Part shown: positions 8,952 to 18,234 of the stretch, piece by piece
Numbering within the stretch: the first letter of the stretch is position 1
How the letters are laid out: the number at the start of each line of letters is the position of its first letter
From: UBA10349 sp003485905
GTDB lineage: Bacteria; Pseudomonadota; Gammaproteobacteria; Arenicellales; Arenicellaceae
DNA: 64,000 bases
Direction of reading: 5' to 3'
NCBI GenBank assembly: GCA_943787185.1
Contig: CALSLL010000002.1
Span: 930,001 to 994,000, forward strand
The notes under the pieces: generated by a model
Told to the model about the DNA's origin: nothing
The model's database searches: none
Seen by the model: only the letters and a program-made list of their open reading frames with translations
Translations under genes and position numbers: made by a program

Positions 8952-9890
8952 ATGAAGGCAAATACTATCGTAGCCGCTGGGGTTTTAGGGCTTCTAGTAT
9001 CGATTGCTTGCGCAAACGTCAGCGCACAGTCGATAAATACTGAAAACTCGTCCAGTACACAATCAGTTCCCTATGCGAGTGATTTATTGGAAAGAGTTCG
9101 TGGCGCAGCCAGCATGGTTCCTGGGGAATTGGCGGCAGCAGTAAATTTTGCCAAGGTTGCTGAGAGTCATCGTACTTATGCAGGGATCATTGATGGCGGA
9201 GCTGATGAGTTGTTTGTGTCTGCCCGTACAGCCTTTCAGGTTGTTTATCCAAATGGATCTATTATGATAGATAGTGGCATGGACGAAGAGGTGCATCGCT
9301 ACTATGGTTTTGGAAGAGATGAGCCTTATTGGCAGGATGCGAATGACCGGGTTCAGCAAGCCTTGCAGAGCGCGCAGATGATTATTATTACCCACGAACA
9401 TGGCGATCATGTGGCTGGAGTGATTCGTAGCGATTTACGTGATCAGCTAGCCACGAAAACGGTGATGATCCAGCATCAGGTAGATACCCTTATATCTGCG
9501 CCTCAGCTGCCTCAGATTCAGTTAACTGAACAACAAGCGAGTGATTATATCGTTGTCGATTACGAGCATATTATGCCCATAGCGCCGGGCGTGGTCCTAA
9601 TTAAATCGCCCGGTCATACACAAGGTCATCAAATGGTTTACCTCCAATTGGCGAGCGGCGAAGAACTACTATTTATAGGTGATATCGGGTGGTCGCTAGA
9701 CAACATAACAACATTGACACTGCGTCCTGAAGCGACTATCGCGAGAATAAAAGAGGATCCAGCGGCACTAACGCACCAAATGACCTGGATTAAACAGGTC
9801 ATGGATGAAGAGGGCGTTTTAGTGGTGCCATCCCACGACGATCGCTTGCTTACGCAATTTGTAGAGGATGGGATTCTTGGCAGTTTCTAG
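8952..9890 (+). CDS. Secreted metallo-beta-lactamase-fold hydrolase
   Basis: The signal peptide (ending ANVSAQ) is followed by a MBL fold of about 280 residues. The zinc motif HEHGDH is at residues 148-153, SPGHTQGHQM supplies the next His, the bridging Asp is in FIGDIGW, and the last His is in VPSHDD. MBL-fold enzymes hydrolyse lactones, thioesters, phosphodiesters or beta-lactams; the subclass cannot be decided here, but the compact layout looks more like lactonase/glyoxalase-II-like enzymes than resistance enzymes. It follows the DctP gene by 24 bases and closes that operon, converging on another MBL gene. Confidence 0.82.
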   Translation: MKANTIVAAGVLGLLVSIACANVSAQSINTENSSSTQSVPYASDLLERVRGAASMVPGELAAAVNFAKVAESHRTYAGIIDGGADELFVSARTAFQVVYPNGSIMIDSGMDEEVHRYYGFGRDEPYWQDANDRVQQALQSAQMIIITHEHGDHVAGVIRSDLRDQLATKTVMIQHQVDTLISAPQLPQIQLTEQQASDYIVVDYEHIMPIAPGVVLIKSPGHTQGHQMVYLQLASGEELLFIGDIGWSLDNITTLTLRPEATIARIKEDPAALTHQMTWIKQVMDEEGVLVVPSHDDRLLTQFVEDGILGSF

Positions 9891-9912
9891 TATCTGGTTT
9901 GGCGCTAACTGA

Positions 9913-11022
9913 TTAATGCTCACCAGGTGTAGACATAAGAATTTCGTATGCCCCGGAGACGTTTCCAGCACGAGATCGCTCGTATTCCATAACATGGCTA
10001 TATTCTTCCATCAGAATCGAATCGACCAATTCTTGCTCGGTTTTGCCAGCTGCGATACCTTCCGAAACCGCCGCGTATAACTCTTCCAAATAGCGTGTTT
10101 GCTCTGACACATGTGCCTTTGTTCCAGGTGCTTCGTGCGCAGGCACAATAATATCGAATTCCAATTGTTCAACCTGCTGTAATGATTCGACCCAGTCAGG
10201 TAAGAATCCACCGTCCAGTACAGTCCATGCTAGGCGGTTAGGTGTTAGAAAATCTGCAGTGTAAATAGCTTTTTCGGCTGGGAATCGCACCACGGTCATA
10301 TCATCGGAATGATTTAGGCCTGTGTAATTTAATTCAACCGTCTTTCCGCCTAATGTAATAGCGGCTTTATCGGTATAAAAAATATCAGGCATGCGGACAG
10401 TGGGACCACCAAATCTGGCGGCCCATATTTCAGCACGCGAAAGGGAGCCGTTGGCATCGGTGTCAAATAACGCGAATGCTCCTTCGCCACGATCAACTCC
10501 AATATATCCACCGGCCTCTGATTCTTGAATTACACCGTCGTTGTTCACATCCCATAGCCGCTCCCTTGGCAGTAGGGGGGCATCATCGGATGGGCGCTGT
10601 AAATTCTTTCTCGCATTTTCATGGGCGACAAATGTCGCAGTATCCGCAAACACGTCGCCACCACCAGCGTGGTCATTATGCGTATGGCTGTAAATTACGT
10701 ATTTTACCGGCAGGCCAAAACGCTCATCGAGCTGCTGCTTGAGCCACGTTGAAAGCTCTGGAAAGGTGGGGTCCACAACAATAATCCCTTCATCGGTAAC
10801 CAAAAACACACCAGCATGCCGAACTTGCCTGAACCGATAGAGATCCCCTCGAATATTGAGAATTTCACGCTCTGGCTCAGCTGCAGTATCGGTTTGGGCA
10901 TACACCTGGCCGACTAAACCAAAATTGAAAACAAACGCTGCTAAAATTAATACGGTAGTAGCTACTTTAGTAATGAGTTTTGTGCCTGCCATGGCGAGCC
11001 TTCGCGTTTGATTTAAAAACAT
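9913..11022 (-). CDS. Secreted MBL-fold hydrolase with inserted EF-hand pair
   Basis: The ATG at 11022 has an AGGA ribosome-binding site five to seven bases upstream; a longer start at 11049 lacks one. After the signal peptide (ending VYAQ) the zinc site is visible as SHTHNDHAGG, with later ligands in LNHSDD, YTADFL and VPAHEAPG. Between the first zinc motif and the second are two EF-hand-like calcium loops, DVNNDGVIQESE and DTDANGSLSRAE. This architecture recurs in the protein at 27174. Calcium control or stabilisation of a periplasmic hydrolase is a reasonable inference; the substrate is unknown. Confidence 0.8.
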   Translation of the reverse strand: MFLNQTRRLAMAGTKLITKVATTVLILAAFVFNFGLVGQVYAQTDTAAEPEREILNIRGDLYRFRQVRHAGVFLVTDEGIIVVDPTFPELSTWLKQQLDERFGLPVKYVIYSHTHNDHAGGGDVFADTATFVAHENARKNLQRPSDDAPLLPRERLWDVNNDGVIQESEAGGYIGVDRGEGAFALFDTDANGSLSRAEIWAARFGGPTVRMPDIFYTDKAAITLGGKTVELNYTGLNHSDDMTVVRFPAEKAIYTADFLTPNRLAWTVLDGGFLPDWVESLQQVEQLEFDIIVPAHEAPGTKAHVSEQTRYLEELYAAVSEGIAAGKTEQELVDSILMEEYSHVMEYERSRAGNVSGAYEILMSTPGEH

Positions 11023-11152
11023 AATTTTCCTCGTTGTGTGGATACCCAATTTGATTGCTCAATTATAAATCTAATAAGCATAAAAGATTCGCCCAGTGTG
11101 CCGAATTAGGCGTAAGCTGGACGAATCTTTTGAGGCGTCAGTCGTATCTAGA

Positions 11153-11935
11153 CTAGTTTGCAGCTTTAGTATATTTATGAACAATACGCTGTGTTTGCCC
11201 GCTCGGAGTGTTGTCGCGCCAGTAGATAGTAATATCATCTTCTGGGTGATCAGCGAGCAGATCACTTTCTGCGCTCAGCACAAAACCAGCATCTGTGATG
11301 TCAGACACGGCAGTTGCCGCTGGGATTCTATGCAAAGCAGCACTTGCTTCACGAGTAAGGCCTTCAGGAGCAAGGTGCTCGACAATGGCAAATGTGCCGC
11401 CAGGCTTTAACATTCTTAATATATTGGCGTAATTGGCTTTGGAACCAGCTGGGGTAACTTCGCCTTGCTCTTGATTAAAATGCCAATGGTGGACAATCAA
11501 AAATAATAGTACTGCATCTACCGAGTTATCTGGCATTGCTAATTGCGCCGTTGGTGTAAGGTCAACTTCGACATTGCCGTACGGCTCATACATGGCAACC
11601 AGTTCAGCCATGCGCTCTTCATTGACGCGACGTGCGTTATTTTGAGCAATTACTTTGCCATCTGCGCCTACAATGTCGGCAACCATGCGTGTGTAATACC
11701 CGCCACCAGATGATATATCTACAACCGTCTGCCCAGCTGATATTCCAAAAAACTTTAAGACATCACCTGGCCTTCTACCAGTATCACGGGCTCGATCTTC
11801 CGCCGGACGAGCTGTTGCCGCAACGGCGTCGTCATATACATCGGCATTTACCTGTGTAGCACTTGCCACTACTAGAAATATTGAGGTAGCCAACGTGGCC
11901 ACCAAGCCTGGTTTGTTAAGTCGAATATTTTTCAT
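11153..11935 (-). CDS. Exported class I SAM-dependent methyltransferase-like protein
   Basis: A signal peptide (ending TQVNAD) precedes a Rossmann methyltransferase domain. Motif I is VVDISSGGGYYTRMVAD, followed by VIAQNNARRVNEERM, the VDAVLLFLIVHHWHF region and LKPGGTFAIVEHLAPEG. SAM is normally absent from the periplasm, so the enzyme is either exported for a different use of the fold or the leader is a membrane anchor. Similar signal-bearing methyltransferases occur in many Proteobacteria without an assigned function. It lies behind the MBL gene on the same strand, with 130 bases between them. Confidence 0.75.
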   Translation of the reverse strand: MKNIRLNKPGLVATLATSIFLVVASATQVNADVYDDAVAATARPAEDRARDTGRRPGDVLKFFGISAGQTVVDISSGGGYYTRMVADIVGADGKVIAQNNARRVNEERMAELVAMYEPYGNVEVDLTPTAQLAMPDNSVDAVLLFLIVHHWHFNQEQGEVTPAGSKANYANILRMLKPGGTFAIVEHLAPEGLTREASAALHRIPAATAVSDITDAGFVLSAESDLLADHPEDDITIYWRDNTPSGQTQRIVHKYTKAAN

Positions 11936-12139
11936 GAGAGTCTCACTTATTGTTTAAAGGATTGTTTGGGCGATTAAAGATTAGATCGAAGAGATAATAC
12001 CTTAGCCGTCGAGGTAGGTCGATTATGGCGAGACTATCGGAAAGCGTAGAAATTTTGTTTGCCCGGTCTTCTGAACAGTCTCACATAGCTAGAGGCTGAA
12101 AAATGGCAATGCCTGCTGGCAGGTTGAATATTCCCGGGC

Positions 12140-12988
12140 ATGACAAAAAACACAAGATATAGTAATATGCATGACACTATAACTCGACATATAGTTGCCA
12201 TAGTGAAAAATGAACATGTTTTTGAGCTTATTAGTGCCCGTTTATTGCTCGTAATATCAAGTGTCTATCGTCTTGCTTCTGGCTTATGTCAGAGCGGGTT
12301 TCTCAGATTAAAAAGAAACTCTAGCGACCGGGCTGGCTTAGTAATCCAACTATCAATTGTACTTTTTGCGCTGACGACATTGTGGGTCAGTGGCTTGTCA
12401 CTGATGCCACTAGAGAATACAGGTTTGGTTGAGACAGTAGTGACTGAAAGCTCGATTGATAAGTTAGTAGCGATTGAGCCTGAAGATGACGAGTACAAGG
12501 TTCCGAAAATCGAGCCAATGCAACTTTTTGCTGTAAGTTCCGACTTCGACAATATAATTTTTAATATTAGTTTGGAATTGGATATTGACCCGGCCTTGGT
12601 TAAGGCGGTGATTCATTCTGAATCTGCATTTGATCAATTTGCGGTTTCTAGTAGAGGTGCCAACGGGCTGATGCAATTAATGCCTGAAACCGCAGAAAGG
12701 TTTGCTGTAGCAGACCCGTTTAATGCGGAGCAAAATATACGTGGTGGTGCGCGGTTTCTAAAGCATCTGCTTTTGACATTCGAGAATGACGAGCGATTGG
12801 CAGTAGCAGCATATAATGCGGGCCCTGGGAGGGTTCTATATTATGGAAATGTACCGCCATTTGTAGAAACCTATACATTTGTTTATAAAGTGTTAGGTTT
12901 ACGCAAGTTGTACGCCGATTTGTATGCTGATTATAAGGATAAATCCGGTAAATCACTCGCCTCGCTAGAGGCTTCGATTTCAACGTAA
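12140..12988 (+). CDS. Membrane-anchored lytic transglycosylase (SLT domain)
   Basis: A hydrophobic segment at about residues 67-89 anchors the protein, and the C-terminal half is a complete SLT/goose-lysozyme domain. The catalytic Glu is at about residue 161 in HSESAFDQF, then SRGANGLMQLMPETA, and AAYNAGPGRV near the end. It cleaves the MurNAc-GlcNAc bond of peptidoglycan to give 1,6-anhydro ends, acting in the periplasm. The start is uncertain: the 66 residues before the hydrophobic segment are unusual, and ATG codons at 12140 and 12167 are both possible. It precedes the arsenic cluster with a 197-base gap and need not be part of it. Confidence 0.8.
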   Translation: MTKNTRYSNMHDTITRHIVAIVKNEHVFELISARLLLVISSVYRLASGLCQSGFLRLKRNSSDRAGLVIQLSIVLFALTTLWVSGLSLMPLENTGLVETVVTESSIDKLVAIEPEDDEYKVPKIEPMQLFAVSSDFDNIIFNISLELDIDPALVKAVIHSESAFDQFAVSSRGANGLMQLMPETAERFAVADPFNAEQNIRGGARFLKHLLLTFENDERLAVAAYNAGPGRVLYYGNVPPFVETYTFVYKVLGLRKLYADLYADYKDKSGKSLASLEASIST

Positions 12989-13185
12989 AGGGAATTTGCC
13001 TAGGCTAGGATGCAGGGTAAGTACGGGATGATATGTGGAGCAGGAATTGGGCTTCTACAGATAGTAATTTCGACGTAATATTCTACGCGAACAAACGGTC
13101 ATACTGATCTAGCGCAATTGTCTTGGAACTGCGATAGTGTCGCAATGAAACAGAGAATGAATATGCGATATTTTTTGGAGAAAAT

Positions 13186-14247
13186 ATGTACACCGAAGTA
13201 AGTGAATATTATGGTAAGACCCTGCAGGGGTCTGAAGATTTAAAAACCGATGCCTGTTGTACAGATACTGATTTACCGGCGCATGTAAAAACCAATCTCT
13301 CGAATATACACGACGAGGTATTGGCTCGTTATTACGGCTGCGGTTTGGTAGCACCGCAAGTATTAGAAGGCGCGCGCATTCTTGATTTGGGTAGTGGTAG
13401 TGGGCGAGATGTCTATGCGTTGGCACAAGAAGTTGGAGAACATGGTGCAGTTGTTGGTGTGGATATGACTGACGAGCAGCTGGAGATTGCTAATCGACAC
13501 ATCGAGTACCATCGGGATAAATTTGGTTACGCCAAGGCAAACACTGAATTCCATAAGGGTTATATTGAGAAGCTTGATGAATTAGATCTGGAACCGGCAA
13601 GTTTCGATGTGGTGATTTCTAACTGTGTTATTAACCTTTCGCCTGATAAGGAGTCAGTGCTTAAGCAAGTATGGAATTTGCTTAAACCCGGTGGCGAAAT
13701 GTACTTTTCTGATGTTTATTCCGACCGCAGAGTACCGATGGAGCTCACCAAAGATCCGGTGTTATATGGCGAGTGTTTATCAGGTGCTTTGTACTGGAAT
13801 GACTTTTTGACACTGGCAAAAGGTGCCGGGTTTGTTGATCCAAGATTAGTGGACGATCGACCATTGGCCATCGATAATGCTGAAATTGAGGCAAAGATTT
13901 CACCTATTAATTTTTTCTCAGCAACCTATCGTTTATTCAAAATTGAGGATTTAGATAGCTCCTGTGAGGATTATGGGCAGGCAGTGATCTACAAAGGTAA
14001 TATTCCCCTGCATGCCGATAGGTTTGTTTTAGATACACATCATTCGATTGAAAAAGGAAGAGTTTTTCCTGTTTGTCGGAATACATTTAGAATGCTCGGT
14101 GAATCACGCTTTGCCGAGTATTTTGAGTTTATAGGGAACGGTGAGAATCACTTTGGTATTTTCCCGGATTGCGGCGAATTGATGCCTTTTTCATCCGTAC
14201 AGTCTAATTCTGCTTCCACTAAGACAGATTCATCAAGCTGCTGCTAG
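13186..14247 (+). CDS. arsM: Arsenite S-adenosylmethionine methyltransferase ArsM
   Basis: It transfers methyl groups from SAM to As(III), giving mono-, di- and trimethylated arsenicals in the cytoplasm. The sequence shows SAM motif I at about residues 66-74 (LDLGSGSGRD), GVDMTDEQLEIA, and LKPGGEMYFSDVYSDRR. The arsenite-binding cysteines of the family are present: the Cys24-Cys25 pair in DACCTD, Cys147 in SNCVINL and Cys197 in GECLSGAL. The length (353 aa) fits the family, and a terminal SSCC tail adds two more thiols. A GGAG site lies just before the ATG. It is followed after 10 bases by arsS, so here the methylated product feeds arsenosugar synthesis rather than simple volatilisation. Confidence 0.93.
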   Translation: MYTEVSEYYGKTLQGSEDLKTDACCTDTDLPAHVKTNLSNIHDEVLARYYGCGLVAPQVLEGARILDLGSGSGRDVYALAQEVGEHGAVVGVDMTDEQLEIANRHIEYHRDKFGYAKANTEFHKGYIEKLDELDLEPASFDVVISNCVINLSPDKESVLKQVWNLLKPGGEMYFSDVYSDRRVPMELTKDPVLYGECLSGALYWNDFLTLAKGAGFVDPRLVDDRPLAIDNAEIEAKISPINFFSATYRLFKIEDLDSSCEDYGQAVIYKGNIPLHADRFVLDTHHSIEKGRVFPVCRNTFRMLGESRFAEYFEFIGNGENHFGIFPDCGELMPFSSVQSNSASTKTDSSSCC

Positions 14248-14257
14248 GATAAATTTT

Positions 14258-15217
14258 ATGCACGATATGCGAACATTGCTGCAGCCAAGTGACTTCCCTG
14301 CGATTCATCGGAAAGAGGTAACTACTCTTCAGGTGAATTTGGGATACACGTGTAATCAGACTTGCTTGCATTGTCACGTTAATGCGGGGCCAACTCGTAA
14401 AGAGCAAATGAGTCGGGATACCATAGATTTGGTTCTTGATGTTCTACGAAAAACTAATGTAACTACGTTGGATCTAACCGGTGGAGCTCCAGAGCTGAAT
14501 GTGAATTTTCGATATTTAGCAGCTGAGGCCCGAAAGTTAAATGTACATGTTATAGATCGCTGTAATCTGACGATTCTTAGCGAGCCTGGCCAGTCTGATT
14601 TGGCAGAGTTTTTGGCCGAGCATGAAATCGAGGTTGTGGCATCACTACCGTGTTATCTTGAGGATAATGTTGATGCCCAACGTGGTGATGGCGTGTATCA
14701 GCGGAGTATGGATGGTTTGCGAGCCTTGAACGAATTGGGATACGCCAAGGTGGATAGTCCGTTAATTTTGAATTTGGTATACAACCCCGTCGGGCCATAC
14801 CTGCCCCCTCCACAAATGCAACTGGAGGAAGATTATCATCGAGAATTAAAAACTCGCTTTGGCGTTGAGTTTAACACCTTGTTTACAATCACGAATATGC
14901 CAATTTCTAGGTTTGGCAGCACCTTGGTTTCGCATAAGCAATTCGATGATTATATGGTTCTATTGCGAGGTGCAATGAAAGTAGAGAACCTTGAGTCAGT
15001 GATGTGTCGGGATATTGTTAGTGTGGACTATCAAGGTTTTTTATACGACTGCGATTTTAACCAGATGCTTGATATACCTCTGGGTGGGACTACCAAGAAA
15101 AAACATCTGCGAACGTTACTGGAAGAGAACATAAATGGGGCAAAAATTGCGGTAGCAAATCACTGTTATGGCTGCACTGCTGGGCAAGGTTCTAGTTGCG
15201 GGGGCGCGCTGGACTAA
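14258..15217 (+). CDS. arsS: Arsenosugar biosynthesis radical SAM protein ArsS
   Basis: ArsS joins the adenosyl (ribose) moiety of SAM to dimethylarsenite, the committed step to arsenosugars. The radical SAM cluster motif CxxxCxxC is visible as CNQTCLHCHVNAGP with Cys32, Cys36 and Cys39. LDLTGGAPELN gives the following GGxP-type SAM contact. The C-terminal cysteine cluster (CRDIVSVDYQGFLYDCDFNQ and CYGCTAGQGSSCGGALD) is characteristic of the ArsS/DUF3641-containing proteins. The full family length of about 320 residues is present. It sits between arsM and a glycosyltransferase gene, with junctions of 10 bases and 1 base, so translation is probably coupled. Confidence 0.93.
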   Translation: MHDMRTLLQPSDFPAIHRKEVTTLQVNLGYTCNQTCLHCHVNAGPTRKEQMSRDTIDLVLDVLRKTNVTTLDLTGGAPELNVNFRYLAAEARKLNVHVIDRCNLTILSEPGQSDLAEFLAEHEIEVVASLPCYLEDNVDAQRGDGVYQRSMDGLRALNELGYAKVDSPLILNLVYNPVGPYLPPPQMQLEEDYHRELKTRFGVEFNTLFTITNMPISRFGSTLVSHKQFDDYMVLLRGAMKVENLESVMCRDIVSVDYQGFLYDCDFNQMLDIPLGGTTKKKHLRTLLEENINGAKIAVANHCYGCTAGQGSSCGGALD

Positions 15218-15218
15218 C

Positions 15219-15887
15219 GTGATTTCGGTCGTTATTCCGGTTCTCCGCGAGGCGGAAAACATATCTACTTTGCGTCAGTCGACACAAACGTTTCGAACCC
15301 TAGGGGCTGAAGTTATTATTGTCGATGGAGGCAGTGATGATGGCACGCTGGATCTGGTGCGGTCATTGGCCGATCAGCTTGTACACGCGCCAACAGGGCG
15401 TGCGAAACAAATGAATGCCGGAGCTGAAGTCGCTAGTGGTCAGATATTGCTATTCTTGCATGCGGATACATTTCTCTCAGAAGAGGTGTTCAGGGAAAGT
15501 TTTGATGAAATTTGGGGTAGCCAATGGGGCCGGTTTGATATTCGTATTGATAGTTCAAAGTACCTATACAGAGTGATTGAGTTTCTTATTAATCTTAGAA
15601 GCCGATTGTCTGGAATAGCCACCGGGGATCAAGCAATCTTTGTCAAAAAGACACTATTTACAGATATGGGGGGATTTGCTGACATTCCATTGATGGAAGA
15701 TGTAGAGATATGTCGTCGTTTGAAAGCGAAGGTTCGACCAGTCTGTTTGAATCAAAAAGTGGTTACTTCTGCACGTTATTGGGAGAGAAATGGACCATTT
15801 AGAACTATCTTCCGAATGTGGGGTATACGATTTGCATATTGGATAGGGGTATCGCCTGAGTATCTAGTTGAACGTTACTATCGTTAA
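15219..15887 (+). CDS. Arsenosugar-cluster glycosyltransferase (TIGR04283-type, GT2 fold)
   Basis: A GTG at 15219 begins one base after the arsS stop and gives VISVVIPVLREAENI, the normal start of a GT-A family 2 enzyme. An ATG at 15168 inside arsS would add 17 residues unlike the family. Conserved parts are IIVDGGSDDGT, the DXD-like LFLHADTFL, and the acceptor-side segment GDQAIFVKKTLF...IPLMEDVEICRRLK. Members of this family occur next to arsS and are thought to add or process the sugar of arsenosugar phospholipids; the exact donor is not known. Confidence 0.87.
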   Translation: MISVVIPVLREAENISTLRQSTQTFRTLGAEVIIVDGGSDDGTLDLVRSLADQLVHAPTGRAKQMNAGAEVASGQILLFLHADTFLSEEVFRESFDEIWGSQWGRFDIRIDSSKYLYRVIEFLINLRSRLSGIATGDQAIFVKKTLFTDMGGFADIPLMEDVEICRRLKAKVRPVCLNQKVVTSARYWERNGPFRTIFRMWGIRFAYWIGVSPEYLVERYYR

Positions 15888-15919
15888 TTTGATGCCTGCG
15901 TAGCCACCACCTCGCACTA

Positions 15920-16528
15920 ATGAAAGGATGCATTCAAATTTTTGCTAAAGCTCCGATAGCTGGGAAGGTGAAGACGCGTATGCAGCCAGAGCTTGACGCT
16001 AATCAAAGCGTGGAATTAGCCAAAAAGTTATTGCATCATAGCTGCCATACGGCCAACGAATACGGCGATGCCGAGGTGCAGCTATGGTGCGCGCCAGATA
16101 CAAGGCATTCGTATTTTCAAGAGTTAGCTGAAAAGTTTTCGCTAACTCTGTTTGCTCAGCAGGGTGAACACCTTGGACAGCGTATGATTAATGCAATGAA
16201 CCACGCTTTGGAATTAGGGTTACGGCCCATGTTAATCGGAGCGGATTGTCCCTTTATTGACGATCAGTACTTAGATGCCGGATTTACGTCTCTCGATCGG
16301 CATGATGTAGTGCTGGGGCCCGCAACCGATGGGGGTTACGTACTGGTTGGTAGCAAAGCGGTGTTTGCGAACGATTGTTTCGAAGGAATTGAATGGGGCA
16401 CGAAAGATGTATTGCAACAAACTTTACAAAAACTCATTGATGATGGATTGAGTTTCGAATTACTAGGTCCTTTAGCGGATATTGATCGTTATCAAGACCT
16501 TGAACTACTCGTTGATCTTTTTGAGTGA
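15920..16528 (+). CDS. Arsenosugar-cluster nucleotidyl/glycosyltransferase (TIGR04282-type, DUF2064)
   Basis: The N-terminus IQIFAKAPIAGKVKTRMQP is the signature of DUF2064/TIGR04282 proteins, with the GxVKTR phosphate-contact motif of nucleotidyltransferase-like GT-A enzymes. LIGADCPFID and VLGPATDGGYVLVG supply the metal and substrate loops. The 202-aa length is typical. Together with the preceding TIGR04283-type gene it completes the usual arsM-arsS-GT-GT order. The role, probably activating or transferring the sugar headgroup, is inferred from conserved neighbourhood. It lies 32 bases downstream and is closed by a terminator at 16625. Confidence 0.87.
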   Translation: MKGCIQIFAKAPIAGKVKTRMQPELDANQSVELAKKLLHHSCHTANEYGDAEVQLWCAPDTRHSYFQELAEKFSLTLFAQQGEHLGQRMINAMNHALELGLRPMLIGADCPFIDDQYLDAGFTSLDRHDVVLGPATDGGYVLVGSKAVFANDCFEGIEWGTKDVLQQTLQKLIDDGLSFELLGPLADIDRYQDLELLVDLFE

Positions 16529-16624
16529 TTAGTATTAGTGATTCTTCCAAATCTCTGTTTTTGTATTTGATATTAGCGCTTGGTATCAGTGACCAATAAG
16601 CTTGTTTTTGTAAACAATCCAGGC

Positions 16625-16658
16625 ATAAAAAAAGCCCGGACAAGCCGGGCCTTTTTTA
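16625..16658. terminator. Bidirectional terminator between arsenosugar cluster and secreted protein gene
   Basis: GCCCGG pairs with CCGGGC around a five-base loop, with flanking A and T runs, so the hairpin can end transcription from both sides. Confidence 0.85.
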
Positions 16659-16668
16659 CAAGTCACTA

Positions 16669-17313
16669 CTAGTCTGTTGCGAAACAGTAGAAGTAACCAT
16701 TGCCCCCAGTGGCTTGTAGATTTTCTTGGCCACAACCACGTGATGGGTGTGCGGAATTCCAAGAAGTAGGATTATCACCGCCGCCTTGGCGATCGTGATG
16801 TCCTACAAGAGCGCTGCCATCTTCGCTATTACTCGTCCAGTTCCCGCAGGTTGTGTCACCGTCAGCTGACGAAGCGGTGCCGTCCATCATCGAACCCGTC
16901 ATAACATCGTGCATATTCGGAGTATCACCGCGGCCGTTAATAACGGCACCTGTTTCAGATACAGAGTTTTCTTTACTCGTCTGAACGTTATCGCTGTGTA
17001 GATCATCTACATCACTAGCGATCATTACGCCATTAGCGTTGTACCACGGGCCGCTACCTATACGATCGCGCGCATTTTCGCCGCCGTCACCACTAGTGCT
17101 TAAATACGCCGCCCAGGTTCTATTGCCAGCACCAGCTGCAGTTGCTAGTGCTGTACAGTGGGCGTCAGCTCCAGCGATTCCACCTAGATTTGCGCCATCG
17201 CCCGAACCGCTGCCAGTCATGAAAAAACTCATTCCAGTGTCTTGAGCCATGGCAGCTGGGCCCGCTAAGAGCGCTGCTAAACCAATGCTTAATAGTGATG
17301 TTCTTTTGTTCAT
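16669..17313 (-). CDS. Secreted Gly/Asp/Ser-rich protein, lectin-like fold suspected
   Basis: A signal peptide (ending AAMAQD) is followed by about 190 residues rich in Gly, Asp, Ser and Asn. The recognisable pattern is SFFMTGSGSGDGANLGGIAGADAHC...WAAYLS, IGSGPWYNANGV, and a C-terminal TCGNW...SWNSAHPSRGCGQ...GNGYFYCF. This resembles secreted proteins annotated as lectin-like or DUF1554-type (C-type-lectin/endostatin fold), with four cysteines likely forming disulfides. The assignment is tentative. It may bind sugars at the cell surface. The gene has its own promoter region and shares a terminator with the arsenosugar cluster. Confidence 0.6.
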   Translation of the reverse strand: MNKRTSLLSIGLAALLAGPAAMAQDTGMSFFMTGSGSGDGANLGGIAGADAHCTALATAAGAGNRTWAAYLSTSGDGGENARDRIGSGPWYNANGVMIASDVDDLHSDNVQTSKENSVSETGAVINGRGDTPNMHDVMTGSMMDGTASSADGDTTCGNWTSNSEDGSALVGHHDRQGGGDNPTSWNSAHPSRGCGQENLQATGGNGYFYCFATD

Positions 17314-17468
17314 TTCTAATACTCCGATTGGTAATTTTTAATTATAAAGATAAAATTAGCTGCCGCATATTATCAGAAAATCTTAAAATTTTTATTTTCC
17401 GAAGGCTGAACCAGAACTTAAGTGCCTGATTAAGTTCCTTAACATAAAGCAGGCTTCTGAATCTCCTG

Positions 17469-18086
17469 CTAGTCAGGGAAACGAGGCAATTTTTGAGCAC
17501 CTTCTGGTGGTTTGTATTGTGCGACATTCATTTGCATCGCCAACAGAGTGTAGTAAGCATTTATGCCGGTTAAATCTACTATACCTTTGTCGCCAAATCT
17601 CTGTTGTGCTAGCTGATAGGTCTCATCGCTTACGCTTTTATTGCGATGTAATTCCGTAGAGAAGTTATAAACTATTTCTTCATCATCACTCATGTTGGTC
17701 GGTCGGCGTCCCTCGGCAATCGCATCAGCCGTATCGGCACTTATTCCCGCCTTCAAAGCAATAGGATGGTGTACAAACCATTCGTAGTCTTGCGTCCATT
17801 CTCGTGCGGTTATTAATATCACTAGTTCGCTTAGAGTGTTTCCCAGAGCAGATTTGTAGCGTAAATAATCGCCCATGGAGCGGGCTAGGTTCATTACATC
17901 CGGGCTGTGCATTAGTGGTTGAAACGGACCAAAAACGGGTGCATTTCGTGCCTCTAGAAACACCGCCGCGGCAGCTTGTTGCTCTTCGTTATAACTTTCC
18001 GGGGGGATTACCGGCAAGCGTTCATCTGCCCATAGATTCGTCGCAACTATGGATCCCATAAATATCGTGGTTAAGAATTTCTTCAT
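17469..18086 (-). CDS. Secreted carboxymuconolactone decarboxylase-family protein lacking CxxC
   Basis: The ATG at 18086 gives a signal peptide (MKKFLTTIFMGSIVATNLWA). The rest is an AhpD/CMD-like helical domain with LGNTLSELVILITAREWTQDYEWFVHHPIALKAGI and ELHRNKSVSDETYQLAQQRFG. The peroxidase-type CxxC of AhpD relatives is absent: its region reads DYEWFVHH, so a thiol-based peroxidase role is unlikely. The family also covers gamma-carboxymuconolactone decarboxylases of aromatic catabolism, but an exported copy probably has another, unassigned role. Confidence 0.75.
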   Translation of the reverse strand: MKKFLTTIFMGSIVATNLWADERLPVIPPESYNEEQQAAAAVFLEARNAPVFGPFQPLMHSPDVMNLARSMGDYLRYKSALGNTLSELVILITAREWTQDYEWFVHHPIALKAGISADTADAIAEGRRPTNMSDDEEIVYNFSTELHRNKSVSDETYQLAQQRFGDKGIVDLTGINAYYTLLAMQMNVAQYKPPEGAQKLPRFPD

Positions 18087-18234
18087 CGCAAATTTTAGAT
18101 TAATTGTTAATTTGTTAAGATGGCAATCATTACAAAACAAATCTGCTGGCGGCGTTCGCTACCAGCATAAGGTTTTTAGAACAGTGCGAACTTTGAATAT
18201 CTATAGTCATATATCTCGGCTGTTCTAAAAAAGA

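Noticed and set aside
8952..9890. Beta-lactam resistance enzyme
   Set aside because: The MBL fold is present, but its residues beyond the zinc motifs do not resemble known class B lactamases. The operon context (FAH, TRAP binding protein) points to catabolism.
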